Positions 1-8,687 of a DNA stretch of 64,000 nucleotides are shown one piece after another. The notes beneath the pieces are model-generated. The model was not told the origin of the DNA, did no database searches, and worked only from the letters and a program-made list of their open reading frames with translations. Position 1 is the stretch's first letter, and each line of letters starts with the position of its first letter. This DNA comes from Ensifer sesbaniae (GTDB taxonomy: Bacteria > Pseudomonadota > Alphaproteobacteria > Rhizobiales > Rhizobiaceae). The position numbers and the translations under genes are program-made. The stretch is from NCBI RefSeq assembly GCF_013283665.1, contig NZ_JABEKU010000003.1, positions 6,029 through 70,028 of the forward strand, given 5' to 3'.

Positions 1-53
1 TCGTCAGGCTCATAACCTGAAGGCCGCAGGTTCAAATCCTGCCCCCGCAACCA
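1..53 (+). tRNA. initiator tRNA-fMet (CAT), 3' portion; 5' end outside window
   Basis: The first bases are the 3' two-thirds of a tRNA. The anticodon stem TCAGG/CCTGA encloses the loop CTCATAA with anticodon CAT at 11-13. The T arm GCAGG-TTCAAAT-CCTGC follows at 26-42, then the acceptor strand, discriminator A and an encoded CCA at 51-53. The acceptor 3' strand ends in A where an elongator tRNA would carry the partner of base 1; together with the overall match to initiator tRNAs this identifies tRNA-fMet rather than elongator tRNA-Met. The 5' acceptor strand and D arm lie upstream of the window, so the C1:A72 mismatch cannot be confirmed. The three pairs at the base of the anticodon stem read AGG/CCT instead of GGG/CCC. 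Confidence 0.92.
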
Positions 54-566
54 AAGTCTCCCAAATCCATCAAAGCGCTCCGGGGAAACTCAGAGCCCCT
101 TTTGCCGTCTCTGGGACATAAGCGCCCAACGCAAACGCCAGCCCCCGAGCCCGCCCCGCCCCCGTTGCCTCGGCAGTTGCCACGCTCTCTGCTGCATGTC
201 TTCGTCCTTAAATCGAGGTCGATTTAGTGAGACATGCAGCAAAATCAAAGCGCTACGGCGACCTTTGCGCGTCCCATAAGACGCGCGGCGCTGTAGGCAG
301 ATACCACAAAAGCAGCGGCCCATGACCGCCACACTCCGCTCACTCCAGGGGAGTGGGCGAAGCAATCGCGTCTCGCTGGAGTGGTAGAGCGAGGAGGGCC
401 GACGCGCTATCGCGTATCCCTGCAGATGCCCCTCAGAATCGGACAAGCCGAAGCGTGGGCAGCCGTAGCGTCTCCGGCAACAGACGCACGTACACCAATG
501 CGATCGGCGCGGCAGTCGCCGCGCTGCGAGCGTTGAGGGAGGTCCGGCGTCCAGCCGGGCCGCCGC
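54..566. other. intergenic region with possible weak terminator and rhizobial repeat
   Basis: No coding region is supported between the tRNA and the DUF2950 gene. A weak stem of four G:C pairs (82-85 with 96-99) followed by TTTT may terminate the tRNA transcript. The middle holds a mosaic repeat, annotated separately. The region 300-560 contains short open frames on both strands, but none has a ribosome-binding site or recognisable product. Confidence 0.6.
191..295. repeat. rhizobial intergenic mosaic/palindromic repeat
   Basis: Nested inverted repeats are visible. The outer arms GCTGCATGTC (191-200) and GACATGCAGC (231-240) enclose the perfect inner palindrome TAAATCGA-GG-TCGATTTA (209-226). 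Immediately downstream GCGCGTC (267-273) pairs with GACGCGC (280-286) across a 6-nt loop. The flanking text (an ACGCGC/AAAG/CTGTAG module) is of the kind scattered between genes in Sinorhizobium genomes. It is a dispersed repeat whose transcripts would fold strongly. Assignment to a named family such as RIME or the ABC mosaic is from memory only. Confidence 0.7.
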
Positions 567-1541
567 TCAATCGGGTACGACGTCCCATTTGTCGTCGGGA
601 TCGAAACGATCGATGAAGGGCACGATCTCCGCGGTGCTGGGCCCGAGATCGCGTTCGTAGACGATGCCCTGCTGGTTGACGACGAAGGTCTTGACGCCGG
701 TTTCGGCATAGCTGACCGGCCAGGCAATCAAGGCGAAACCGCCGATCATGTTGCCGTTGATGACATAGTCATAGCGGCCGCCGGCAATATTGTCGCCCTG
801 CGATGTCAGAATGCGGAAACGGTAGCCGAAATAGCCTTGGCCCGCCTTCGCCTTTTCCAGCGCCGCTTCGCTGATCGCGTCGCCGACCGGGCTTTCGCCA
901 TCGCCCTGGCCGGCCGGCCAATAGAGCCCGTCGGTCTGGCCTGGCGTGCTGATCAGTTTCTGCGCATATTCGAGGACGCCGTCGGCGTCGCGATCCCGCG
1001 AGGCATATACCTGCTGGGCATCGACATAGGCCTGTACCGTATCGATCGCCTCGAGCTCGTTCTCGCCGACGCGGCGATTGAGGATCTCCTCGAGCCCGAC
1101 ATAGGTGTCGAAAGCCCATTTGCCGTCCTCGCCCTTGGTGAGCGGGAAAGGCAGGGGCCAGAGCCGATCACCGATCTGGATGATCTTGCGCCCTTCGAGG
1201 TCGCGGACAGTGACATTGCGGGCGGCACCTTCGCGGATGAGCGCGAAAGTATCCATCGCCCCTTCACCCGCCTTCAGCTTCTCCGCATTGAGCCCCAGTA
1301 GCTTCGCCAGACCGGCGAAGTCGTTGGCGGCGAGCTTCGCCTTGAATTCGTCGACCGCCTTGGCGGGATCATCGAAGACCGGTGGATCCTCGTCCGCCGC
1401 ATAGGCATCGAGGCCCGCGGCCATTTGATCGGTTGGCGCCTGTTCCGCAGGCGTCTGTGTCTGCGCGAAGGACGCGTCGATTGGCATGGCGGCCAACGCC
1501 AGAACCGATGCCAGGAGAAGCGGATTGAAGAGCTTGGTCAT
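567..1541 (-). CDS. DUF2950 family exported protein
   Basis: A 324-residue protein of the DUF2950 family, whose biochemical function is unknown. Residues 1-26 form a Sec signal peptide with an AQT cleavage region, so the product is periplasmic or exported. The body carries the family's repeated motifs: a region around NRRVGENELEAI, the segment with TDGLYWPAG, and the C-terminal GGFALIAWP and VNQQGIVYERDLG stretches. The start is supported by AGGAG seven bases upstream. It lies 21 bp downstream of the DUF3300 gene on the same strand, so the two are probably co-transcribed. This pairing recurs in proteobacteria, which suggests a joint envelope role. Confidence 0.85.
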   Translation of the reverse strand: MTKLFNPLLLASVLALAAMPIDASFAQTQTPAEQAPTDQMAAGLDAYAADEDPPVFDDPAKAVDEFKAKLAANDFAGLAKLLGLNAEKLKAGEGAMDTFALIREGAARNVTVRDLEGRKIIQIGDRLWPLPFPLTKGEDGKWAFDTYVGLEEILNRRVGENELEAIDTVQAYVDAQQVYASRDRDADGVLEYAQKLISTPGQTDGLYWPAGQGDGESPVGDAISEAALEKAKAGQGYFGYRFRILTSQGDNIAGGRYDYVINGNMIGGFALIAWPVSYAETGVKTFVVNQQGIVYERDLGPSTAEIVPFIDRFDPDDKWDVVPD

Positions 1542-1562
1542 GGTCGATCTCCTGTGATCCCG

Positions 1563-2930
1563 TCAACGCCTGCGGCCGCCGCCGCGCCCGCCGCCACCGC
1601 CGCGGTGCATCGGCGGCCTGCCGCCGCCGCGGCTCATCTGTGGCCGCCCGCCGCCGCGATGGCCGCCGCCCATGCTCTGACCGCCGCGGCGTGACGAGTT
1701 GATTTCGCGTCGCCCGGGGTTGACGTTGCCGAGGCCCGACGGCTTGTTCGGTCGGTTCTGCGCCTTGGCGGCCATCTTCTTCTTGCCGCCCTGACGGTTC
1801 ACCTGGGAGGGCTTGCTGCCGCCAGGACGGTTGAGGCTCGGCTTGCCGTCGCCGGGCCGCGCTTTTGCCGCTGCCTGCCCGCCTCCGGGCCGGGCCGCCG
1901 GCCTCTGTTGCGCCTTCAGCCCTTCGAGCGTGCTCTTGCGCACGTCCCTGATCTGGCCGCCGCCACCGCCGCCCGGACGCGCGTTCGGCCGATCGCGATT
2001 GATCTCGGCGGCGCGATTGCGCAGATTGTTGTTGCCGTTCGCCTTGATGTCGTTCTTGATGCTGTTTCGGTCGAAATGCTGAAGCTGGTCGCGATCGAAG
2101 TTGATCTTGCTGCGATCGACATTCTTCCAGTCGATGTCGTTCCACTTCACCTTGCCGTTGATGTTGTTGAAGCAGTTGTTGCAGTCGACATCGATGTCGC
2201 CGTTCCAGCGGCCGCCCCAGACGCCCCAATCGTCCCAGTCGACGATCGCCGCGAAGGCAGCACCTGTCACTGCGCCGGCGAAGAAAGCCGCTCCCGGATA
2301 CCAGTAGGCGGGATAGGGTTCTTCATAGTAGCCGATCGGCGCTGGCGCATAGTTGGGCTCATACAGCATCTCCGGCGGATACTGCGGCACGTAGATCGTT
2401 TCAGGGTTGGCTGCCTGGATGACGACGTTGTCGCCTTCCTGGACCACCTTCACCTTGTCGTCGCTCTTGATGATGTTCTTGGCGACGGCCTCGTCGCGCA
2501 ACTGCTGTATGGCGATCAGCACGTCTTTCTGCTGATTGGCAATCGCCTCGCCGAAGGACTGCGTCCATTCGAGGTCTTCGCTCATCATCTTGACGATCTG
2601 GGGATAGTTGAGCAGCGAAATGACGCTGCCGTCCCAATCGTCCTTTGGCTTCATGTCGGGCTTCTTCTGGCGAGCCTCCAGGAACCGCTCCGCCTCGACG
2701 ATCTGCAGCGGGTAGAGCGCGGCAGCGGAAATGAGCGCCACCAGTTCGTCCGGATAAAGCGCGATGCGCGCGACCAAAATCTCGAGCTCGTCGTCGCTGA
2801 GCGGTTCCGGCGCTGTCTGCTGTTCGGCGGCCGGCGCGCTCGCCGTCTGCTGTGCCAAAACAGCCGTAATGGGCATTGAAACCAGTATCGTCACTGCGCT
2901 ACCGAGCGCGATGATCGTTTTCCGGATCAT
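1563..2930 (-). CDS. DUF3300 family exported protein with Gly/Arg-rich tail
   Basis: A 455-residue protein with a signal peptide (residues 1-26). The conserved DUF3300 core (about 40-250) is recognisable from LVARIALYPDELVALI, the phrase YPLQIVEAERFL and a YVPQYPPEMLYEPNY segment. It is followed by a Trp/Asp/Asn-rich part (DWDDWGVWGG, then DCNNC) and a long basic low-complexity tail of Pro, Gly, Arg and Gln ending in GGGG/RGGG repeats. Only the N-terminal half looks folded. It is the first gene of a probable two-gene operon with the DUF2950 gene. The function is unknown; the exported nature and the RG-rich tail suggest binding to cell-envelope polymers or nucleic acid, which is inference. Confidence 0.85.
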   Translation of the reverse strand: MIRKTIIALGSAVTILVSMPITAVLAQQTASAPAAEQQTAPEPLSDDELEILVARIALYPDELVALISAAALYPLQIVEAERFLEARQKKPDMKPKDDWDGSVISLLNYPQIVKMMSEDLEWTQSFGEAIANQQKDVLIAIQQLRDEAVAKNIIKSDDKVKVVQEGDNVVIQAANPETIYVPQYPPEMLYEPNYAPAPIGYYEEPYPAYWYPGAAFFAGAVTGAAFAAIVDWDDWGVWGGRWNGDIDVDCNNCFNNINGKVKWNDIDWKNVDRSKINFDRDQLQHFDRNSIKNDIKANGNNNLRNRAAEINRDRPNARPGGGGGGQIRDVRKSTLEGLKAQQRPAARPGGGQAAAKARPGDGKPSLNRPGGSKPSQVNRQGGKKKMAAKAQNRPNKPSGLGNVNPGRREINSSRRGGQSMGGGHRGGGRPQMSRGGGRPPMHRGGGGGRGGGRRR

Positions 2931-3301
2931 CTATCCAGCCTCCCTTTGTTGGCTGAGGCGCGCGAGCGCTTGAACAAGCGCGCGTGACAGCCCCTGTCGG
3001 CGCTGTTTCTGCTGCAACCAGAACTTGATCGTGTCGCAGCTTGCGTTCCTTCTGCCGTCCGTCACTGGTATCTCTAGAGGAGGCTTGCCGATGAGGAAGC
3101 CCAAATGACGTATGCTACTGTATGTTACTGCCGATTGGCACTCGCCGGCATCGGATCCGCATGACTGTTGCACGAGGGGAGCTATGCTGGCCGCCTGGGT
3201 TGCAGGGGCAGCCCCAGGCCTATTGGTTTCTGCAGGACGTGTGGCCGTCGAGAAGCCGCAGCGAAGCGGCGAACAGCCGCATGAAGGAGTGAGAGATAAG
3301 A
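2931..3301. other. divergent intergenic region (DUF3300 / PerM)
   Basis: This 371-bp gap separates divergent genes and should hold both promoters. A strong small hairpin, GCGCTT-GAAC-AAGCGC (2966-2981), lies about 35 bp upstream of the DUF3300 start codon, in its presumed 5' leader. An 80-codon frame on the minus strand (2931-3173) has no supporting features and is not called. GAAGGAGTGAG just before 3302 is the ribosome-binding site of the next gene. Confidence 0.5.
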
Positions 3302-4435
3302 ATGGCGGAAGATTCCTCCCGAACGGGCGTGGTTCGCGATGGGCCGACCGGTCCCTCCTTCGAGGCGAAAATTACGGATATCGCCAGGATCGGCATCGTC
3401 GGGCTTTTTGCCTATTGGTCGCTGACGCTGATCGCGCCATTCGCTATCATTCTCATATGGGCGACAATCCTCGCCGTCGCGCTCTATCCTGCTTACGCCC
3501 GGCTTGGCCGCCTTCTCGGTTCGCCGCGACTGGCATCATTTCTCATCACTCTGGCCTGTCTGGCCGTCATCGTCGCACCATTGACCGCGATTGCGGTCAG
3601 CTTTGCCGAAGGGCTCCAGGCGCTGCTTGCAAAACTTGCCGACGGTTCTTTCACCGTACCGGTACCGCCGGATTACGTTCGCGACTGGCCGATCGTCGGC
3701 GAACGGGTTCATGCGGTCTGGAGCATGGCATCGGATAATCTCGAAGCCCTCCTGCGCAAGCTCGAACCTTCGCTGATGCAGGCCGGCAGCAAGGCGCTTG
3801 GCAAGATTGCGAGCGTCGGCGCCGAGGTGCTGAGCTTCGTGGTGTCCGTCCTGGTGGCTGGCTTTCTTTTCGGCTCCGGCGAACGGCTGGCGGAGATAGC
3901 ACAACGCTTCTCCGGCAGGATCGGTGGCGACAGGGGTATCGGCTTCCTGCGTCTGGCGGCTGCGACGATCCGAAACGTCGCGCGGGGCGTCATCGGCGTC
4001 GCGTTGCTGCAGGCGTTTCTCTGTGCCTTGGTGCTCGGGCTGTTTCAGGTTCCGGCGCCCGGTGCGATCGCCTTCGTCGTGCTTGTTCTCTGCATCATCC
4101 AGATCGGCCCGGCGCTGGTTCTGCTGCCTGTGATCATCTGGGCCTGGGTGACAATGGATTTCGGTCCGGCGCTGCTTATGACAATCCTGCTGGTCCCGCT
4201 CTTCGTCATCGACAATGTGATGAAGCCGATCCTGGTGGCCCGCGGGCTTTCGACGCCGACGCTCGTGATTCTGCTGGGGGTACTCGGCGGGACGCTTTCC
4301 TACGGATTGATCGGCCTCTTCCTGGGGCCGATCGTCCTCAGTGTCGTCCACGATCTGCTCATGGTCTGGATGCAGGGGGAGACGGTGCGGGAAAAGCCTC
4401 AACCCGATGCATCGCAATCGCCGCGGCCGGTCTGA
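3302..4435 (+). CDS. AI-2E/PerM family membrane transporter
   Basis: A 377-residue polytopic inner-membrane protein of the AI-2E exporter (PerM/TqsA/YdiK) family. It has the usual arrangement: two or three N-terminal membrane helices (about 35-100), a long soluble loop containing the PPDYVRDWPIVGER segment, and five C-terminal helices from about 175 to 360. The C-terminal hallmark PILVARGLSTPTLVILLGVLGG, followed by GLIGLFLGP, is present. The family includes exporters of autoinducer-2 and Na+/H+ antiporters, so the substrate cannot be predicted. It is a single gene with a good Shine-Dalgarno sequence (GGAG), convergent with the next gene. Confidence 0.88.
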   Translation: MAEDSSRTGVVRDGPTGPSFEAKITDIARIGIVGLFAYWSLTLIAPFAIILIWATILAVALYPAYARLGRLLGSPRLASFLITLACLAVIVAPLTAIAVSFAEGLQALLAKLADGSFTVPVPPDYVRDWPIVGERVHAVWSMASDNLEALLRKLEPSLMQAGSKALGKIASVGAEVLSFVVSVLVAGFLFGSGERLAEIAQRFSGRIGGDRGIGFLRLAAATIRNVARGVIGVALLQAFLCALVLGLFQVPAPGAIAFVVLVLCIIQIGPALVLLPVIIWAWVTMDFGPALLMTILLVPLFVIDNVMKPILVARGLSTPTLVILLGVLGGTLSYGLIGLFLGPIVLSVVHDLLMVWMQGETVREKPQPDASQSPRPV

Positions 4436-4446
4436 TCACAGGTCGG

Positions 4447-6213
4447 TCAGTGAATGGAACTGTCGCTGCGCGCCTGCTCGAATTCGGATTCGGGAATCGG
4501 TACGCCCGCCTTGCGCAAACCGTCAAGAAGCTGTTGCCGGTCCTGCGGACGGCGCAGCCTCAGGGCGGTCTCCTGGGGGACAGCCTCAAGCAGGCCCGGC
4601 AGGTTGGTTTCGATCCATTTCCGTTCTTCCTGGGCCTCGGCGCCTTTGCCAAGCTTGCCCAGAGTGGCCAGAAGCATGACGCGGGAGAATGGATGGGTGC
4701 GAAGATCCGCCATGCGCGCCCATCGCTCGGCAGCGACATAGTCGCCCCCGAAGTAGGCGCAGACCGAGAGTGCGGCTTCGAAATAGCCGGCGGGACCGGA
4801 GTTGCGGGCGACGGTTTCCGACAGAAGCTTGCAGCCGGAATCCCATTGGCCCGACAACGCCAGCCGGAACCCGTATTCGCCAGCGAGTTCAGCGTCGTTG
4901 GGATTGATCGCAAGTGCGCGCACGCCAACGGCCAAGGCAGCATCGACGTCACCACGGAAGAACAGCGTAAGCATCCGCGCCTCAAGGGCACGCACGTCCT
5001 GGGGATCCAAATCCATGGCGCGGACTGCCGCTTCGGTTGCCCGCTCCAGCGTCGCCGATGAGGAACGATAGAGGCGTCCCTCGAAAGCGTCGATATAGGT
5101 CATCGACAGCAGCGCCCAGGCCGTCGCGTAGGTCGGGACCTGCCGGGTCGCCTGTTGCAGGCACCCCTGAACGGCGGCCAGGCTTTGCGCACTGACGTCG
5201 CCGCGGTGGTCGTAGTAGCTCAAGGTGCAGGCATAGGCTTGCCAATCATCGGGAACCGACTGCTTGAATGCAGCGGCGCTCGCCTGGAAAATGGCGCCAT
5301 AGGGTTGTGCCACCGCACCGGCTACAGCCGCTGCGGTCCTTGCCTGCAGGTCTATGGCGTTGCCGGCTTCCATCTGCTCATCGTAGGTATTCGCCCACAC
5401 GACCGATCCATCGGATCGATGGAGGAGTCTCGCCACAAGCCGAAGTCTTTCGCCGTCGAAGCGGACCCCGCCCACCAGGGCAAAGGCCGGCCCCCCTTGT
5501 GGCGAGGCGTCGGCCTCGTCACGGGTCGCGACGGTGATTTCCTTGAACTTGGCCAAGCTGCCGACGACCTCGTCCATGAGCCCGCGGGTCATCATCGCCG
5601 ATTGAGGGCTGCCTGAGAGATCTTCAAAGGGCGTGACGACGAGCCTCGGGATCTTCGGCGGCATGCTGGTAGCGGTATCGCTGTCCTTCTGAAGGAGGAG
5701 TGCACCGGCTGTCAGGCCACCGCCGATGCAGACCATGGCCGCTGCGGCGAGCCAGGCTCTTCGCCTGGCGAGTGGTGCGGTAGGATCTTGTCCAGCGCCT
5801 TCGTTGGCGCTCCTGTCGGACGGGGGCGACGCGTCGAGGCGTCGTTCGAAGATCGGTACGTAGGCGCCCTTGGGAATGCTGATGATGATCGGGTCGGATC
5901 GCCCGGCGACGAGATAGTAGCGTTCCAGCGCCCGGCGGATGCGGCCTGCTTCGATCCGCACCGCCGGATCCGTCTGTGGGTCGAAAGAGGAATCCCGGCC
6001 GAAGACCTCGGTTGCAATCGAATAGGCCTTTATGCGATCTCCCCGGCCCGCGAGCGTTTCCTCGATGACATAGGTCAGGAATTTGCGGTCACGCTCCGGT
6101 GCGTCGAACTCGGCGCTGCGGCGAATTCGATCAAGTTGCGCCAGAATTTCCGCATCGGTGGCTGGGGCAGTTGCCGGCTCGACCCGGCCGTCCTGCCGAC
6201 TTTCCATGGCCAT
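4447..6213 (-). CDS. membrane-anchored TolB-like / TPR signalling protein
   Basis: A protein of about 588 residues with three parts. A cytoplasmic N-terminal module (about 20-110) carries the FGRDSSFDPQTDPAVR and RIRRALERYY motifs seen in many rhizobial adenylate-cyclase-associated proteins. A single membrane helix lies near 148-170. The exported part begins with a TolB N-terminal-like domain (RLVVTPFEDLSGS, a VLVGG-type strand and VWANTYDEQM) and ends with TPR-like helical repeats (about 330-560). Such COG5616-type proteins are thought to sense or scaffold, and no enzymatic domain is present. The start at 6213 is preferred because GGGAG sits four bases upstream; in-frame ATG 6225 and GTG 6231 are alternatives. 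Confidence 0.72.
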   Translation of the reverse strand: MAMESRQDGRVEPATAPATDAEILAQLDRIRRSAEFDAPERDRKFLTYVIEETLAGRGDRIKAYSIATEVFGRDSSFDPQTDPAVRIEAGRIRRALERYYLVAGRSDPIIISIPKGAYVPIFERRLDASPPSDRSANEGAGQDPTAPLARRRAWLAAAAMVCIGGGLTAGALLLQKDSDTATSMPPKIPRLVVTPFEDLSGSPQSAMMTRGLMDEVVGSLAKFKEITVATRDEADASPQGGPAFALVGGVRFDGERLRLVARLLHRSDGSVVWANTYDEQMEAGNAIDLQARTAAAVAGAVAQPYGAIFQASAAAFKQSVPDDWQAYACTLSYYDHRGDVSAQSLAAVQGCLQQATRQVPTYATAWALLSMTYIDAFEGRLYRSSSATLERATEAAVRAMDLDPQDVRALEARMLTLFFRGDVDAALAVGVRALAINPNDAELAGEYGFRLALSGQWDSGCKLLSETVARNSGPAGYFEAALSVCAYFGGDYVAAERWARMADLRTHPFSRVMLLATLGKLGKGAEAQEERKWIETNLPGLLEAVPQETALRLRRPQDRQQLLDGLRKAGVPIPESEFEQARSDSSIH

Positions 6214-6377
6214 GCGCGCTCCCATGGTCACAATGTGAGATTGTATCCGGCGGTACCGTAAGTTCCTGTATCCTACGTCTCCACGCGGCCAAAGCGCAAT
6301 ATGTATTGGCGCGCTGTATTAAAGTTGTGCCTCGGTTGTATACAGCGCACGGGCGCACAGTGGCGCAACCACCTACC

Positions 6378-8387
6378 CTAGGATCGCGCGCCGTTTCGTA
6401 GCGGGATGCGGGGCTTGTCCGGCGGCGTGCGGAAGGTCTCTGCCGGCGCAGGGCGACCGACGTGAAAACCCTGGACCTGGTCGATCCGGAAGCGCCGCAT
6501 CAGCGCCAGTTGCTCGTCGGTCTCGACACCTTCGATCAGGATCTTGTGGCCGCGGTTCCTCACCAGGCCGATGATGTCCTGCAACATGGCGCGACCCTTG
6601 GGTGTACTGCAATCATGCAGGAACGAACGGTCGACCTTCACGGTATCGAAATCGATCAGGCGCAGCCAGGAAAGGCCGGCAAAGCCCGTGCCGAAGTCAT
6701 CCAGCCATATGCGGATGCCGAGAGTCTCCAGGTCGCTGATGCAGCGCAGGATGCCGGAGTGCATCTCCATCTCCAGTCCTTCGGTGATTTCGAAGGCAAG
6801 GCGGCTGCCGGCCACGCCGGTCTCGCCGAGGATCGCGGCGACCGAGGTTGCAAAGCCCGGGGTCTTCAGCTGAATCGGCGAGACGTTGACGCTGACCAGC
6901 GGAATGTGGTTGTCGACGAGGAGCTCGTGGCAGACGGTCTTGATCGCCCAGCGGCCGAGGTCGAGAATGGCGCCGGTGCGCTCGGCAACCGGAATGAAAA
7001 GGCTCGGCGGGACCGACGTGCCGTCCAGCATCGTCAGGCGCATCAGCGCCTCGACGGCTTCGACCTCACCGGTCATCACGTTCCTGATCGGCTGGTAGAC
7101 GAGCGATACCAGATTCTGATCGACCGCGATCTTCAGAAGCGCGGCAATGTTCTCGCTTTCGTCGCTGCTTTGCGGATCATTCGGGTCGAACAACTTGGCG
7201 CAGTTTCGGCCGCTCGCCTTGGCGGCATAGAGCGCACGGTCGGCCTCGTGGATGATCTTCTCGAGCTTGGCGCCGGTCTGGTTGCGGGTGAAGGCAGCGC
7301 CGACGCTGACGGTCACGATGGAGACCCCGTCGCGCCGCTGCTCATGCACCAGCCGCATGTTCTCGACGGTACGGCAGATGACCTCGGCCAGCTCGGCTGC
7401 CTGCTCCAGGGTGTCCAGGCGGGCAAGGACGATGAATTCTTCGCCGCCGTAGCGGCCGATCGAACCGTTATAGTCCTTGATCGCCTCGCCGAGCGCATTG
7501 GCCACCAGAACCAGGCAGCGATCGCCCTCCTGATGGCCGTAGCAGTCATTGTATTTCTTGAAGAAATCCACGTCGATCAGCATGGCGGCGAAGCTCTTTC
7601 CGAGCTTCTGCCAATCGTTCCAATAATCGCGCAGCTGCTGGTCGATGGCGCGGCGGTTGTCCAGGCCGGTCAGGGGGTCGGTGTTGGATAGCCGCAAGAG
7701 CGCCATGCCGCGTTCCGACGCCTCGTTCTGCTGGATCTTCGCCTCGAAGGCGTTCAGGAAAACCTTATAGCGCTCGCGGTTGAGCTTCCAGTTTACATAG
7801 GAGGTGAAGATGAAACAGGAGACATAGAAGGTCCCGAAGGCGATCAGATAGGCAGGATCGTGTTCGGAGAAGAACGACAGCGCGACGAAGAACGTCGTGA
7901 GCACGATGCCGGAGGCGACGACCGAGAGGCGGAATCGGAAGCTGAAGAAGAGATTGGCGCCCATCATGAAGATCGCGCCGAAGATCATGTAGTAGGACAT
8001 GCTGGCCGAGTCCGCCGTCGTCATCGCGGGGACGAGCCAGCCGATATAACCGAAAACAAGTGCCGCGGCGCAGGTCCCGTCGAGCCACTTGGTTCGCGCC
8101 TTGATGCGATAGAGGATCTCGAAACACAGGAGCGCGCTGATGCCGATGACGAGGCGTGCGAGGATCGTATAGAACGCGACATCGGGGACCAGCAGGATGT
8201 CGATCGCGAAAAACAACAGGTAGACGGCAACCGCGACCCACAGGCCCTGCCTAGTTGCCGCACGCCGGCCAGCCTCGCCCTCCATTCGATAGAGTGTCTG
8301 AAGCTCAGCCAATTGCGGCCTGTGCGGCTGCTTGTGCAGGTCGATGTCAACTACGTCGGCCAACGTGTGCTTCATGCACTGATCCAT
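6378..8387 (-). CDS. membrane GGDEF-EAL c-di-GMP turnover protein
   Basis: A 669-residue protein. Residues about 45-205 contain six or so membrane helices forming an integral sensor. A diguanylate cyclase domain follows with an intact active-site loop GGEEF near 313, and then a phosphodiesterase domain with EALMR near 442, a DDFGTGF motif near 562 and EGVET. Both catalytic signatures look complete, so it could make or degrade cyclic di-GMP; in such hybrids one activity usually dominates. There is no I-site RxxD that I can assign with certainty. It is a monocistronic gene. ATG 8375, four codons in, is an alternative start. Confidence 0.88.
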   Translation of the reverse strand: MDQCMKHTLADVVDIDLHKQPHRPQLAELQTLYRMEGEAGRRAATRQGLWVAVAVYLLFFAIDILLVPDVAFYTILARLVIGISALLCFEILYRIKARTKWLDGTCAAALVFGYIGWLVPAMTTADSASMSYYMIFGAIFMMGANLFFSFRFRLSVVASGIVLTTFFVALSFFSEHDPAYLIAFGTFYVSCFIFTSYVNWKLNRERYKVFLNAFEAKIQQNEASERGMALLRLSNTDPLTGLDNRRAIDQQLRDYWNDWQKLGKSFAAMLIDVDFFKKYNDCYGHQEGDRCLVLVANALGEAIKDYNGSIGRYGGEEFIVLARLDTLEQAAELAEVICRTVENMRLVHEQRRDGVSIVTVSVGAAFTRNQTGAKLEKIIHEADRALYAAKASGRNCAKLFDPNDPQSSDESENIAALLKIAVDQNLVSLVYQPIRNVMTGEVEAVEALMRLTMLDGTSVPPSLFIPVAERTGAILDLGRWAIKTVCHELLVDNHIPLVSVNVSPIQLKTPGFATSVAAILGETGVAGSRLAFEITEGLEMEMHSGILRCISDLETLGIRIWLDDFGTGFAGLSWLRLIDFDTVKVDRSFLHDCSTPKGRAMLQDIIGLVRNRGHKILIEGVETDEQLALMRRFRIDQVQGFHVGRPAPAETFRTPPDKPRIPLRNGARS

Positions 8388-8687
8388 CGCGTTGCGTCAC
8401 GGTCAACGGAAACGGTCGTCGCTTTTCCATCAATGGACGTTGTTTCGGACACTCCATGCTTGCCATCCGCTTCAAGCCTGCAACAGAAGCGGGTGGTGCG
8501 GGGTGGGATGATAGGAGGTGTCCATTAAGTTTTGTTAAATTAAAGGGCCGGAACACCCAGGATTAGGTGTAACCCAAAGGGAGGAAGCACGAGAATTTAC
8601 CTTATTATATACAAAAACTTGCAAACCGAGCCGTAATGCGCGCATCTTCGCGACCATTGTTAACAAAGCATTAACGGATGGTCTCGC
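8388..8687. other. divergent promoter region, no gene
   Basis: This 300-bp gap separates the divergent GGDEF-EAL and methyltransferase genes. The right half is AT-richer (the TAAGTTTTGTTAAATTAAAG region near 8526 and GTTAACAAAGCATTAACGG just before the next gene) and is the likely promoter/leader for the methyltransferase. No RNA gene or clear operator is seen. Confidence 0.5.

Noticed and set aside
2931-3173. 80-codon frame upstream of the DUF3300 gene
   Set aside because: It lies in the divergent promoter region, contains the leader hairpin, and has no recognisable features.
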